From Halobacterium jilantaiense (GTDB lineage: Archaea; Halobacteriota; Halobacteria; Halobacteriales; Halobacteriaceae): 64,000 nt of DNA. The notes beneath the pieces are model-generated. The model saw only the letters and a program-made list of their open reading frames with translations. It did no database searches and was not told the origin of the DNA. The stretch is taken from the NCBI RefSeq assembly GCF_900110535.1, contig NZ_FOJA01000001.1, positions 744,001 to 808,000 on the forward strand. Reading direction: 5' to 3'. Every line of letters begins with the position of its first letter. Position 1 is the stretch's first letter. The position numbers and the translations under genes are program-made. Shown in pieces: positions 53,983 through 62,503 of the stretch.

Positions 53983-55236
53983 TCAGGGCCAGCTGCCGCT
54001 GCCCTCGTAGGCGTCGACGACGCGCTGGATGGCGACGACGTAGGCGGCGGTGCGGAGGTTCGGCGTGCCGGCGTCCTCGTGGGCGTCGGTCATCGCGTCG
54101 AAGGCGTCGGTGATGACGGCTTCGAGTTCCTCGTTGACGCGTTCCTCGGTCCACTGGAAGCGCTGGCGGTTCTGCACCCACTCGAAGTACGAGACGGTGA
54201 CGCCGCCGGCGTTCGCGAGGATGTCCGGGACGACGGTGACGCCGCGCTCGGAGAGCACGTCGTCGGCGTCCGGCGTGAGCGGGCCGTTGGCGGCCTCGAC
54301 GACGACGTCGGCGTCGACGTCGTGGGCGAGGTCCTCGTCGATGGCGTTCTCGAGCGCCGCGGGGACGAGGAGGTCGACGTCAAGCGTGAGCAGGTCGTCG
54401 TTCGAGAACTCCTCGGTGGCCTCGTCGTAGCCGGAGACGCTGCCGGTCTCGGTCTTGAAGTCCTTGACGGCGCGAGCGTCGAAGCCGTCGGCGTTGTAGA
54501 TTGCGCCGGAGGAGTCGGAGACGGCGACCACGTCGGCCCCCTGGTCCTCGATGAGTTTCGCGGCGACGCTGCCGGCGTTCCCGTAGCCCTGAACAGCGAC
54601 GGTCGCGCCGTCGAGGTCGCGGTTGAGGTAGTCGAAGACCTCGCGGGCCGCGAACATCGTGGAACGGCCGGTCGCTTCGACGCGACCCTCACTTCCGCCG
54701 TTCTCGAGGGCCTTCCCCGTGATGACGCCGGGCGCGGTGGTGTTCTCGAGGGTCTCGTACGTGTCTTTGATCCAGTTCATCTCGCGCTGGCCGGTGTTGA
54801 CGTCCGGCGCGGGGACGTCCTTGTCTTCGCCGATGAGCGGCCGGAGTTCTGTGGCGAACGCTCGCGTGATGCGTTCGAGTTCGTCGTCGGAGTACTCGCT
54901 CGGGTCGATGACGATACCGCCCTTGCCGCCACCGTACGGGATGTCGACGACCGAGGTCTTGTACACCATCCAGCCCGAGAGCGCCTTCACTTCGTCGCGG
55001 GAGACGCCCGGGTGGTAGCGGATGCCGCCCTTGTACGGGCCGCGGTCGCCGTTGAACTGCGAACGGAAGGCCTTGAACGTCTCGATAGAGCCGTCGTCCA
55101 TCTCGACGGAGAGCGTCGTCTCGAGGACGCGCTCGGGGTGTTTGAGGCGTTCGAGTACGTCGTCGCCGACGTCGAGGAACTCGCCGGCGTCGCCGATCTG
55201 TTCCTGCAGGCTCTCGAATGGGTTGGCTTCCGGCAT
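53983..55236 (-). CDS. gdhA: Glutamate dehydrogenase
   Basis: Oxidative deamination of glutamate (or the reverse). 417 residues, hexameric GDH length. Motifs: [15 protein letters not shown] with catalytic Lys, [12 protein letters not shown], and the Rossmann [17 protein letters not shown]. Cofactor (NAD or NADP) is not certain. An AT-rich upstream region has TCCTTATTCG centred 29 bases before the ATG. Adjacent genes are a CitE-type lyase and a MaoC hydratase. Confidence 0.95.
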   Translation of the reverse strand: MPEANPFESLQEQIGDAGEFLDVGDDVLERLKHPERVLETTLSVEMDDGSIETFKAFRSQFNGDRGPYKGGIRYHPGVSRDEVKALSGWMVYKTSVVDIPYGGGKGGIVIDPSEYSDDELERITRAFATELRPLIGEDKDVPAPDVNTGQREMNWIKDTYETLENTTAPGVITGKALENGGSEGRVEATGRSTMFAAREVFDYLNRDLDGATVAVQGYGNAGSVAAKLIEDQGADVVAVSDSSGAIYNADGFDARAVKDFKTETGSVSGYDEATEEFSNDDLLTLDVDLLVPAALENAIDEDLAHDVDADVVVEAANGPLTPDADDVLSERGVTVVPDILANAGGVTVSYFEWVQNRQRFQWTEERVNEELEAVITDAFDAMTDAHEDAGTPNLRTAAYVVAIQRVVDAYEGSGSWP

Positions 55237-55260
55237 TACTAGAGCGGAACCACCAGCCGA

Positions 55261-55270
55261 CGAATAAGGA
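55261..55270 (-). promoter_or_regulatory. TATA box of gdhA
   Basis: TCCTTATTCG on the minus strand, centred about 29 bases before the ATG at 55236. The whole stretch 55260-55308 is AT-rich. Confidence 0.6.
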
Positions 55271-55308
55271 TGACGGATTGTGTATGATAATACGTGATTT
55301 AAGGTGTA

Positions 55309-56157
55309 TTAGGTGTCGGCCGCCTCTGCGCGCTCCAGCACGCGCTCGGCCTGCGCGACCAGCGGTGCATCTATCATCTCGCCGTCCACGCGGAACACGC
55401 CCCGGTCCTCCGCGTCGGCCTCCGCTTTCGCGTCGAGGACGCGCTCGGCCCACTCGACGTCTTCCGGTGCCGGCGTGTACGCGTCGTTGATGGGGTCAAC
55501 CTGCGCGGGGTGGATGGCCATCTTCCCGTCGAAACCCAGTCCGGCCGCGAACCGCGTCTCCCCGGCGAGGCCGTCGGTGTCCTCGATGTCCGTGTAGACC
55601 GTGTCGATTGCGTCCACGCCCGCCGCACTCGCTGCGAGGACGACTTGTTCGCGCGCGTGGAGGACTTCCGTTCCATCGTCGGTCCGCGTCGCGCCGATGT
55701 CCGCGGAGAGGTCCTCTGCGCCGAACACGAGGGCGTCCGTCGGCCCGGCGACGGCAATCTCCTGAGCGTTCAGCACGCCCCGGGCAGACTCCACGAGCGC
55801 GAGCACGGGCGCTTCGGCGTCCGCCTCGGCGAGCAGGCGGCCGAGCGTCTCCACGTCCTCGCTGTCCTCGACTTTCGGGAGCATCACCGCGTCGGCCGTG
55901 CGTCCGCCCGCGAGCACTGCCTCCACGTCCGCGCCGGCCCCGGAGCCGACGGGGTTGACGCGCACGCAGACCTCGCAGTCCGGGTCGAAGTCGGGGTCGG
56001 AGAGCACGTCGCCGACTGCCGCTCTGGCTTCGTCCTTCTGGCCGGGCGCGACGGCGTCTTCCAGGTCGAAGACCACGACGTCTGCCCCCGCGCTCGGGGC
56101 CTTCCGCATCAGGTCGGACTGGTCGCCGGGCGAGAACAGGACGCTGCGTCGAACCAT
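55309..56157 (-). CDS. HpcH/HpaI-type CoA-ester lyase (CitE-like)
   Basis: TIM-barrel lyase cleaving malyl-, methylmalyl- or citramalyl-CoA types of substrate. 282 residues: MVRRSVLFSPGDQSDLMRKA, DLEDAVAP with metal ligand, RVNPVGSG, MLPKVEDSEDV, ALVESARGVLNA and FGAEDLSADIGA. The start at 56157 follows CGTACAAGG 28 bases upstream. Divergent from a MaoC hydratase gene, whose family supplies the hydration step before such a lyase. Confidence 0.92.
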   Translation of the reverse strand: MVRRSVLFSPGDQSDLMRKAPSAGADVVVFDLEDAVAPGQKDEARAAVGDVLSDPDFDPDCEVCVRVNPVGSGAGADVEAVLAGGRTADAVMLPKVEDSEDVETLGRLLAEADAEAPVLALVESARGVLNAQEIAVAGPTDALVFGAEDLSADIGATRTDDGTEVLHAREQVVLAASAAGVDAIDTVYTDIEDTDGLAGETRFAAGLGFDGKMAIHPAQVDPINDAYTPAPEDVEWAERVLDAKAEADAEDRGVFRVDGEMIDAPLVAQAERVLERAEAADT

Positions 56158-56180
56158 GTACGGGCGGACGGCAGCCCCCG

Positions 56181-56208
56181 CCTTGTACGTTTCCGGAGCG
56201 ACTTTGAT
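56181..56208. promoter_or_regulatory. Divergent promoters, CoA-ester lyase / MaoC hydratase
   Basis: CGTACAAGG (minus, 56181-56189) is centred 28 bases before the lyase ATG; ACTTTGAT (plus, 56201-56208) is centred 26 bases before the hydratase ATG. The 73-base gap holds both, so regulation may be shared. Confidence 0.5.
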
Positions 56209-56230
56209 TCCCGGCGTCCACCCTCCGGGC

Positions 56231-56704
56231 ATGACAGGCCGCTACTACGAGGGCTTCGAGGAGGGCGAGACCATCGAGCACGCCACCCGGCGCACCGTCT
56301 CGGAGTCGGACAACCAGAAGTTCTGCGACATGACGATGAACCAGCAGCCGCTGCACCTGGACGCCGACTTCGCGGACGACACCCAGTTCGGCGAGCGCAT
56401 CGTCAACGGCCTCTACACGATGAGTCTCGCCGTCGGCATCACCATCCCGGAGACGACGGACGGCACTATCGTCGCGAACCTCTCCTACGACGAGGTCGAA
56501 CACCCCGCTCCGGTGTTCCACGGTGACACCATCCGCGTGCAGTCCACGGTCACGGACAAGCGCGAGACGAGCGACGGCGAGCGCGGCGTCGTCACCTTCC
56601 ACGTCGAGGCGTTCGCCGTGAACCGCGAGGACGAGCCGCTGGTCTGCGAGTTTGACCGCACGGTGCTCTCGCTCAAGCGCGACCACGCCGACGGCGAGGA
56701 CTGA
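56231..56704 (+). CDS. MaoC family enoyl-CoA hydratase (single hot-dog)
   Basis: 157 residues: RYYEGFEEGETIEHATRRTV, catalytic Asp/His region in NQQPLHLDADFADDTQFGERIVNGLY, and the strand TIVANLSYDEVEHPAPVFHGD. One hot-dog domain, whereas haloarchaeal mesaconyl-CoA hydratases are longer two-domain proteins. Divergent from the CitE-like lyase. Substrate uncertain. Confidence 0.88.
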   Translation: MTGRYYEGFEEGETIEHATRRTVSESDNQKFCDMTMNQQPLHLDADFADDTQFGERIVNGLYTMSLAVGITIPETTDGTIVANLSYDEVEHPAPVFHGDTIRVQSTVTDKRETSDGERGVVTFHVEAFAVNREDEPLVCEFDRTVLSLKRDHADGED

Positions 56705-56708
56705 GCCA

Positions 56709-57140
56709 GTGACCGAAGGCGACCGCGTCGCGGCCGTTGTCGGACGCGTGACCAGCCTCGCCGCGAGTGCGCCAGCCCCGGCCACGCTCGCGCGCTGGGG
56801 GCTCGGCCTGATGCTGGTCGCGGCGGGCGCGCACAAGCTCCTGCAGCCGGAGGGCTGGACGGTCTACGTCACCGACTGGCTGGCACCCCTGCTTGTCGTC
56901 TCCCCGACAGTGTTCATGCTGGCGAACGGGTACCTCGAACTCGGGTTCGCAGCACTCCTGCTCGCGGACCGCTACACCGCGTTCGCGGCGCTCGTCGCGG
57001 CCGGCTCGCTCGCAGTGACGACCGCGTACCTCGCCGTCGTCTGGGTCGACACCGGCGCGTTCGGGGACGTGGTCGCTCGGGACGTGGGACTCACGGGGCT
57101 GGCGCTGGCGGTGCTCGTGGACGCGCTCAGAGACGGGTAG
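56709..57140 (+). CDS. DoxX-like membrane protein
   Basis: 143 residues from GTG at 56709, five bases after the MaoC stop. Four TM helices; helix 1 contains LARWGLGLMLVAAGAHKLLQPEGW, the DoxX-type signature (in parts), and a later ANGYLELGFAALLL. DoxX-family proteins are often linked to redox or thiosulfate metabolism; the role here is unknown. Confidence 0.75.
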   Translation: MTEGDRVAAVVGRVTSLAASAPAPATLARWGLGLMLVAAGAHKLLQPEGWTVYVTDWLAPLLVVSPTVFMLANGYLELGFAALLLADRYTAFAALVAAGSLAVTTAYLAVVWVDTGAFGDVVARDVGLTGLALAVLVDALRDG

Positions 57141-57152
57141 GGGGCCGACCGG

Positions 57153-58931
57153 TCAGAGGATCGTGCCGTGCTTCTTCGACGGCCGGTCTTTCTCCACGTC
57201 CTCGTAGAAGGCGAAGCGGTTCGAGAGCTCGGTGCGGAGTTCGGACGGCGGCACGATTTCGTCGATGACCGTCTCGGACGCCATCCGGTGGACGTCGATG
57301 TCCTCGCGGTACTCCTCGCGGAGTTCCTGCTCGCGCTGTTTGCGCTCCTCGGGGTCGTCGATGGCGTCGAGCTTGTTCGCGTAGACGGCGTTGATTGCCG
57401 CCTCGGGACCCATGATTCCGATTTCGCCGGACGGCAGGGCGATGGTTGACTCGGGATCGTAGGCGGGCCCGGACATCGCGTAGATGCCGGCCCCGTACGC
57501 CTTCCGCACCACGACGGACTGCTTCGGCACCGTCGCCTCGCTCGTGGCGTAGATCATCTTCTTGCCCTTCTCCAGGATGGCGTCTTTCTCGACCGACGAG
57601 CCCGCCATGAAGCCGGGCGTGTCACAGAGGTACAGCAGCGGGATGTTGTAGGCGTCGGACTTCCAGACGAACTCCGCGGCCTTCTCGGCGGCGTCCGGGA
57701 AGATGGCTCCGGCGCGCTGCGCGGGCTGGTTCGCGACGATGCCGACCGTGCGGCCGTCGATGCGCGCGTACCCTGTGAGAATCTCCTTGCCGTACTCCGG
57801 CCGGAGCTCGAAGAACGAGTCCTCGTCGACCACGCGGTCGATGAGGTCGTGCATGTCGTAGGCGCGGTTCGGGGCCTCCGGAATCAGACCGTCGATGCCC
57901 GAGGTCGGCTTCGCCGGCGGCTTCGCGGGCTGGCTCGGCGGTTTCTCGTCACTGTTGTCCGGGAGGTACTGCACGAGGTTCGCGACCAGTTCGCGGGCGT
58001 GCTCCTCGTCGCGGGCGACCAGGTCGGCGCTGCCGGACTGCTCGGCGTGGACCTGCGGGCCGCCGAGGTCTTGCATCTCGATCTGCTCGCCAGTGACCAT
58101 CTCCACCATTCGCGGGCTGGCGATGGCCATCGCCGACATCCCCTCGACCATGATGGTGTAGTCCGCGAACACCGGCGTGTAGGCGGCCCCGGCGATACAG
58201 GGGCCGTACAGCACGCAGACCTGTGGGACGCGGCCGGAGAGCCGGGAGTGGTTGAAGTAGTACTTCCCGATGCCCTCGCGGTTCGCGAAGAACCCGGACT
58301 GCTGGTCGATGCGCCCCCCGGAGGAGTCCATCAGGTACAGCACGGGCTTGCCGGTCTTGAGCGCGCGCTGCTGCATCCGGAGGAACTTCTCGACGCCGCG
58401 CTCGGCCATCGACCCGGCCTTTACGGTGAAGTCGTTGGCCATGAAGTGGACGTCCCGGCCGTCGAAGTCCGCCGCGCCGGTGATGAGGCCGTCGGCGGGC
58501 AGGCGGGTGCCGTCGTCGGCCTCGTCGACGTCCGGGCTGTTCGGGTGCCAGCCGTCGAAGTGCGCGAACTTCCCGTCCTCGAACAGGAGGTCGCCATCGC
58601 CGTCCCCGCCCTCGTCGCCGAACCAGAGGTCGAGGCGGTCGCGGACGAACAGTTTGTCCTGGTCGGGCAGCCGCTCCTTGTACTTCTCGGGGCCGCCCTC
58701 AAGGATGTCCGAAATCTCCTCGCGGAGCAGCTCCTCGCGTTCCGTCGGCCCGAGGTCGTCGGCGTCGTCACCGGCCGATTCGTCGGCGTCTTCCGGGGCC
58801 TCGTGGACGGCGGCTGGCTCGTCGGCGTCACCTAGATAGACCTCCACGTCGTCGTTGACGTGTTCGGCGAGCGCGGCCGCGACCGCTTCGGCTTCCGAGT
58901 CGGTCGCACCGCCACCGATGCGCACTTTCAT
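57153..58931 (-). CDS. Acyl-CoA (propionyl-CoA) carboxylase carboxyltransferase subunit with N-terminal extension
   Basis: Transfers CO2 from carboxybiotin to propionyl- or acetyl-CoA. 592 residues; typical carboxyltransferases are about 515. Residues 1-45 (VRIGGGATDSEAEAVAAALA) resemble the small epsilon/PccX-like subunits of acyl-CoA carboxylases, followed by an acidic linker to about 62. The rest is the two crotonase-fold halves with GRIDQQSGFFANREGIG, GPCIAGAAYTPVF, PDAAEKAAEFVWKSDAYNIP and DTPGFMAG. The biotin carboxylase subunit is not in the window. Confidence 0.92.
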   Translation of the reverse strand: MKVRIGGGATDSEAEAVAAALAEHVNDDVEVYLGDADEPAAVHEAPEDADESAGDDADDLGPTEREELLREEISDILEGGPEKYKERLPDQDKLFVRDRLDLWFGDEGGDGDGDLLFEDGKFAHFDGWHPNSPDVDEADDGTRLPADGLITGAADFDGRDVHFMANDFTVKAGSMAERGVEKFLRMQQRALKTGKPVLYLMDSSGGRIDQQSGFFANREGIGKYYFNHSRLSGRVPQVCVLYGPCIAGAAYTPVFADYTIMVEGMSAMAIASPRMVEMVTGEQIEMQDLGGPQVHAEQSGSADLVARDEEHARELVANLVQYLPDNSDEKPPSQPAKPPAKPTSGIDGLIPEAPNRAYDMHDLIDRVVDEDSFFELRPEYGKEILTGYARIDGRTVGIVANQPAQRAGAIFPDAAEKAAEFVWKSDAYNIPLLYLCDTPGFMAGSSVEKDAILEKGKKMIYATSEATVPKQSVVVRKAYGAGIYAMSGPAYDPESTIALPSGEIGIMGPEAAINAVYANKLDAIDDPEERKQREQELREEYREDIDVHRMASETVIDEIVPPSELRTELSNRFAFYEDVEKDRPSKKHGTIL

Positions 58932-59102
58932 GGTTCTGGATGGCCGGGACTACCCCATACCGTTTTCTCTTCGCGTTCCCCGGCACTCGCGGACTGCCGA
59001 ATCCATGAATTATCGGCGTTTCGACCGACAGACTGGCGGATTCACGGGATATTTGCCGACACGCACCCGCCCACGAGACGTATATATGGCCATTCGTTTT
59101 GT

Positions 59103-59116
59103 TCCTATATATAGGA
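59103..59116. repeat. 14-base perfect palindrome
   Basis: TCCTATATATAGGA, equal to its reverse complement. It could be a symmetrical TATA element or a protein-binding site; it is 125 bases before the Usp ATG and 172 before the carboxyltransferase ATG, too far to be the basal box of either. Confidence 0.5.
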
Positions 59117-59190
59117 TTGTACGTTGCGCCGCTGTGGTGCCTAGATAGTTCATTATAATAGTCGTTGTCCGCGAAAAACTGTATATGTGT

Positions 59191-59221
59191 GGCGGCGCTA
59201 CGGGTATCCGAGTGCGCCGCC
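59191..59221. repeat. Inverted repeat upstream of Usp gene
   Basis: GGCGGCGC, 15-base spacer, GCGCCGCC: perfect 8-base arms. It starts 5 bases after a TATA-like GTATAT (59181-59186) and ends 19 bases before the Usp ATG, so it covers the predicted transcription start. Either an operator or a 5' hairpin. Confidence 0.5.
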
Positions 59222-59240
59222 CACGCGGCGCGGGAGACAG

Positions 59241-59732
59241 ATGTCGACGCACACGAACACCACCACCTCGGACGCAGACCCGACCGACGCAGCCGCGTCA
59301 GCGACGCCTAGTTCGCTGTTCGACCGCGTGCTGGTCGTGACAGACGGCGGCGACGCCGGCGACGCCGCCGCGGAGACGGCCGTCCGGCTGGCGGCGCGAC
59401 ACGACGCGTCAGTCGACGCGCTGTTCGTCGTCGACACCGCGACCCACTGGGACGTCGTCGTCGAGCGCGAGGAGAACGCCGGCGAGAACGCCGTCGAAAC
59501 CGTCGCCGACCGGGGTGCGGCGTTCGGCGTCGACGTCCGCAAGCGCTTCCGCTACGGGCACGCCCACCAAGAGGTCCTGGACTACGCCGACGTCCACGAC
59601 GCCGACCTCGTCGTCGTCAGTTCGACGAAGCCGACCGGTCTCGACCGGCTCGTCGCGCCGGACACGCTCGCGCCCCGCGTGCAGCGCGAGGCCGACGTTC
59701 CGGTGATGGTCGTCGGACCGAACGACGCCTGA
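59241..59732 (+). CDS. Universal stress protein (UspA family), non-canonical
   Basis: 163 residues. A Thr/Ala/Asp-rich N-terminal tail of about 27 residues precedes the Usp fold (FDRVLVVTDGGDAGD). At the usual nucleotide loop it reads VVSSTKPTGLDRLVAPDTLA, lacking the G-x2-G-x9-G-S/T pattern, so ATP binding is doubtful. Long upstream region with repeats implies its own regulation. Confidence 0.87.
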   Translation: MSTHTNTTTSDADPTDAAASATPSSLFDRVLVVTDGGDAGDAAAETAVRLAARHDASVDALFVVDTATHWDVVVEREENAGENAVETVADRGAAFGVDVRKRFRYGHAHQEVLDYADVHDADLVVVSSTKPTGLDRLVAPDTLAPRVQREADVPVMVVGPNDA

Positions 59733-59799
59733 GCAGCGGCGAAGCAGCACGGTCACCCGCGTCGGTCGTCTTTTTCCCGGTCCCGTCCGTAGCGCCGGT

Positions 59800-60819
59800 A
59801 TGGACTCGCTGGCAATCGTCGGTGCTGGAGCGGCTGGTGCCGCTGCCGCGTACCGCCTCCGCGACAGCGACCGCGACGTGACCGTCTTCGAGAAGTCGCG
59901 GGGCGTCTGCGGGCGCGCGGCGACCCGCCGCAGGGACGGCTGTCACTACGACTACGGCGCGAACTACGTCAAACCCGGCGACGGTCCCGTGGCCGACCTC
60001 GTCCGCGACCTCGGCGAGGACGGACTCGTCGAAATCGGCGAACCGGTCTGGACGTTCGACGGCGATGGAACGGTTGCGCCGGGTCGCGACAGCGACGAGC
60101 CGAAGTGGACGTGGGAGACCGGACTGACGCAGCTCGCGAAGCGGCTGTTCGCCCGGACGGACGCGACGCTCCGTAAGGAGACCCGCGTCGGGACGCTGGC
60201 CCGGACCGAGACCGGGTGGACGCTGGCCGAAACCGACGGGCGGCGATTCGGGGAGTTCGACGACGTGCTGTTGACGCCGCCCGCGCCCCAGACTGCCGAC
60301 CTGCTGGCCGACGCGCACTGGGACGACGACCGACGGGAGACACTCCGTGAGGCGGCCGCAGACGTGTCCTACCGGAGCATCGTCACTGCCGTCCTGCACT
60401 ACCCCTTCGAGCTGGACCGTGAGTGGTACGGACTAGTGAACACCGACGACGCGCACGCGGTCGGCTGGCTCTCCCGAGAGGCCTGCAAGGACGGCCACGT
60501 CCCCGCCGGTGAGGCGCTACTGATTGTGCAGATGGCTCCCGACTGGTCGCGGGAGCACTACGACGCCCCGGCGAGCGAGCAGACGGCCGTCGCCGCCGAG
60601 CACGCGGCCGACCTCCTGGACGACGACCGCCTGCTGGACCCGGACTGGACGGACACCCAGGGCTGGCGGTACGCGCTCCCCGACGAGGCCGTCGACTCGG
60701 AGCCCGTGGCGGCCGCGAGTGAGGCGGGCCTGCACGTCGCCGGCGACTGGGTCGCTGGCGAGGCGCGCGTCCACGCAGCCGTCGAGAGCGGGCTCGCGGC
60801 CGCGGACCGGATTCGGTGA
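59800..60819 (+). CDS. FAD-dependent oxidoreductase (renalase-like)
   Basis: 339 residues. N-terminal dinucleotide motif VGAGAAGAAAAYRL and FEKSRGVCGRAATRR; C-terminal GLHVAGDWVAGEARVHAAVESG closes the FAD site. Resembles NAD(P)/FAD amine-oxidase/renalase proteins annotated in many bacteria and haloarchaea; substrate unknown. 61 bases before the AhpD-type gene. Confidence 0.87.
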   Translation: MDSLAIVGAGAAGAAAAYRLRDSDRDVTVFEKSRGVCGRAATRRRDGCHYDYGANYVKPGDGPVADLVRDLGEDGLVEIGEPVWTFDGDGTVAPGRDSDEPKWTWETGLTQLAKRLFARTDATLRKETRVGTLARTETGWTLAETDGRRFGEFDDVLLTPPAPQTADLLADAHWDDDRRETLREAAADVSYRSIVTAVLHYPFELDREWYGLVNTDDAHAVGWLSREACKDGHVPAGEALLIVQMAPDWSREHYDAPASEQTAVAAEHAADLLDDDRLLDPDWTDTQGWRYALPDEAVDSEPVAAASEAGLHVAGDWVAGEARVHAAVESGLAAADRIR

Positions 60820-60880
60820 CGACGGCGTTCCGGGTCGCTCCGGGGCAACGGCTTTGGTGCCGGCCGTCGGGCGTTCGGAC

Positions 60881-61453
60881 ATGAACGACGACGCGATGGG
60901 ACGGTTCCACGTCCCCGACCACGACGACCTGCCCGAGGACCTCCGAGAGCGCATCGACGAGGAGACCGAGCGCGCCGGCTTCACGCCGAACGTGTTCTCG
61001 GCGCTGGCGTACAAGCCCAGCCACTTCCGCGCGTTCTTCGACTACCACGACGCGCTCGTGGAGGACACCGACCTCGCCCGCGAGGAGGTGGAGATGCTCA
61101 TCGTCACCGTCTCCGGCGTGAACGACTGCCTGTACTGCGTCGTCGCCCACGGCGCGCTCTGTCGGGTGTACGCGGAAGCACCGAAGCTCGCCGACCAGCT
61201 CGCGACCAACCACCGGCAGGCCGACCTCTCCGAGCAGCACCGCGCGATGCTGGACTTCGCCGTCGACATCACTGAATCGCCGGGCCGAGTCACCGACGGC
61301 GACGTGCAGGAACTCCGAGACGCGGGCTTCTCTCGGGAGGAGGTCTGGGACATCACCTCCGTCGTGGCGTTCTTCAATCTCTCGAACCGGCTGGCGTCGG
61401 TCGCGGACATGCGGCCGAACGACGAGTTCTACGCGATGGCGCGCGGCGACTGA
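60881..61453 (+). CDS. Peroxidase-related/AhpD-type carboxymuconolactone decarboxylase-like protein
   Basis: 190 residues, all-helical. The redox motif CLYCVVAHG near residues 85-93 (CxxC with downstream His) matches AhpD/peroxidase-related enzymes, which reduce peroxides or relay electrons to peroxiredoxins. N-terminal FTPNVFSALAYKPSHFRAF is typical of this subfamily. Downstream of the FAD oxidoreductase, possibly in one transcript. Confidence 0.9.
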   Translation: MNDDAMGRFHVPDHDDLPEDLRERIDEETERAGFTPNVFSALAYKPSHFRAFFDYHDALVEDTDLAREEVEMLIVTVSGVNDCLYCVVAHGALCRVYAEAPKLADQLATNHRQADLSEQHRAMLDFAVDITESPGRVTDGDVQELRDAGFSREEVWDITSVVAFFNLSNRLASVADMRPNDEFYAMARGD

Positions 61454-61591
61454 CCGGCGGTTCGTAATGAATTCGTCGGAATCCGGCGAAGTTCACAGGT
61501 ACTGCGACCGCGGTTCCGACTTTAAGTCGACACGGCGAGTTGGCCAGCCTGGAAGCCGTCCAGTCCTCCACGGACGGTCCGCGAACACACA

Positions 61592-62503
61592 ATGACGAAT
61601 CCAATAGACGAACACGCGAAGACGCTCGCGACCAGCTGGACGGTCATCATCGTCCTCGCCGCCATCGTCGGCGGCGTCGGCGGGATGGCCCTCCAGTCGG
61701 GCTCGGACAGCGGGCCCGACAACGCGGTCGCAGTGGTCACGCTCGACTCGATGCAGATTACCGGTAGCAGCGGCGACACGACCGCCAAGGAGCTGCGGCA
61801 GGTCCGGCAGAACGACTCCATCGACGCGGTCGTCCTCCGGGTCGCCAGCCCCGGCGGCGCAATCACCGGGAGCGAAGTACAGTACCGCGCGGTCAAACGG
61901 CTCGCGCAGGAGAAACCCGTCGTCGCGAGCGTTCGCGACGTGGCGGCCTCCGGCGGCTACTACACAACCATTCCCGCCGACAAAATCTACACCACGCCCG
62001 GCGCGCTCGTCGGGAGCGTGGGCGTGATTAGTTCCGTCACGAAAAACGAGAAGGTTCCGTCGCAGTGGAAGTCTGCTCCCGATAAGGGGACGGCCGGTCC
62101 GGCCGACGTGTCGCGGGCCCGGGCGGCGACCTTCCGGGAGTCCTTCCTGAACGTCGTGATGAACGAACGCGGTGACGAACTCGAAGTCGACCGCGAGACG
62201 GTCGGTGAGGCGAAGCTGTACGCCGGCAACCGCGCGGTCGAACTCGGATTCGCCGACGAGATCGGCGGTGTCGAGACGGCGATTCAGGACGCCGCCGAGC
62301 GCGCTAACCTCTCGAACTACGATGTCACCTACCGCAACCCGACGTCGGGCGGTCTCATCGGGCTGCTCGCTGGAAGCGGTAGCGCCGAAGACGTCGACGC
62401 CGAGGACGCGTTCGTGGCACCGGAACTCTGTGGGAAAGACTACCTGGCGTATGCTCCTCAGGCGGGGCCCGACCTAGAGGTGATCATGAATGCGTCCTGC
62501 TGA
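61592..62503 (+). CDS. S49 family peptidase (SppA-like)
   Basis: Membrane-anchored serine peptidase, 303 residues, one N-terminal TM helix at about 15-35. Catalytic region RDVAASGGYYTTIPADKIY with Ser in ASGGYY, preceded by VLRVASPGGAITGSE and followed by GSVGVI; the Lys partner is probably in the segment VTKNEKV or later. In SppA the active site faces outside; it degrades signal peptides. A TATA-like CTTTAAGT at 61520-61527 predicts a leader of about 40 bases. Overlaps the DUF4350 gene. Confidence 0.9.
   Translation: MTNPIDEHAKTLATSWTVIIVLAAIVGGVGGMALQSGSDSGPDNAVAVVTLDSMQITGSSGDTTAKELRQVRQNDSIDAVVLRVASPGGAITGSEVQYRAVKRLAQEKPVVASVRDVAASGGYYTTIPADKIYTTPGALVGSVGVISSVTKNEKVPSQWKSAPDKGTAGPADVSRARAATFRESFLNVVMNERGDELEVDRETVGEAKLYAGNRAVELGFADEIGGVETAIQDAAERANLSNYDVTYRNPTSGGLIGLLAGSGSAEDVDAEDAFVAPELCGKDYLAYAPQAGPDLEVIMNASC
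62477..62485 (+). promoter_or_regulatory. Shine-Dalgarno of DUF4350 gene inside the peptidase gene
   Basis: GAGGTGATC, fully complementary to the haloarchaeal 16S rRNA 3' end, four bases before the ATG at 62490. Shows that the downstream gene is translated by internal initiation on the shared transcript. Confidence 0.7.

Larger units (their letters stand above)
58932..59240. other. AT-rich intergenic region between carboxyltransferase and Usp genes
   Basis: 309 bases without a convincing gene. Base composition is strikingly AT-rich from about 59080 to 59190. It contains several TATA-like elements (near 59079-59088, 59103-59116, 59151-59160 and 59181-59186), a 14-base palindrome and an 8-base-arm inverted repeat. 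Short open frames on both strands here have ordinary random composition. Promoters for the two flanking divergent genes account for only part of it. Confidence 0.6.

Noticed and set aside
59010-59252. 80-codon minus-strand frame in the AT-rich gap
   Set aside because: No domain features, no consistent promoter, and composition unlike haloarchaeal proteins.
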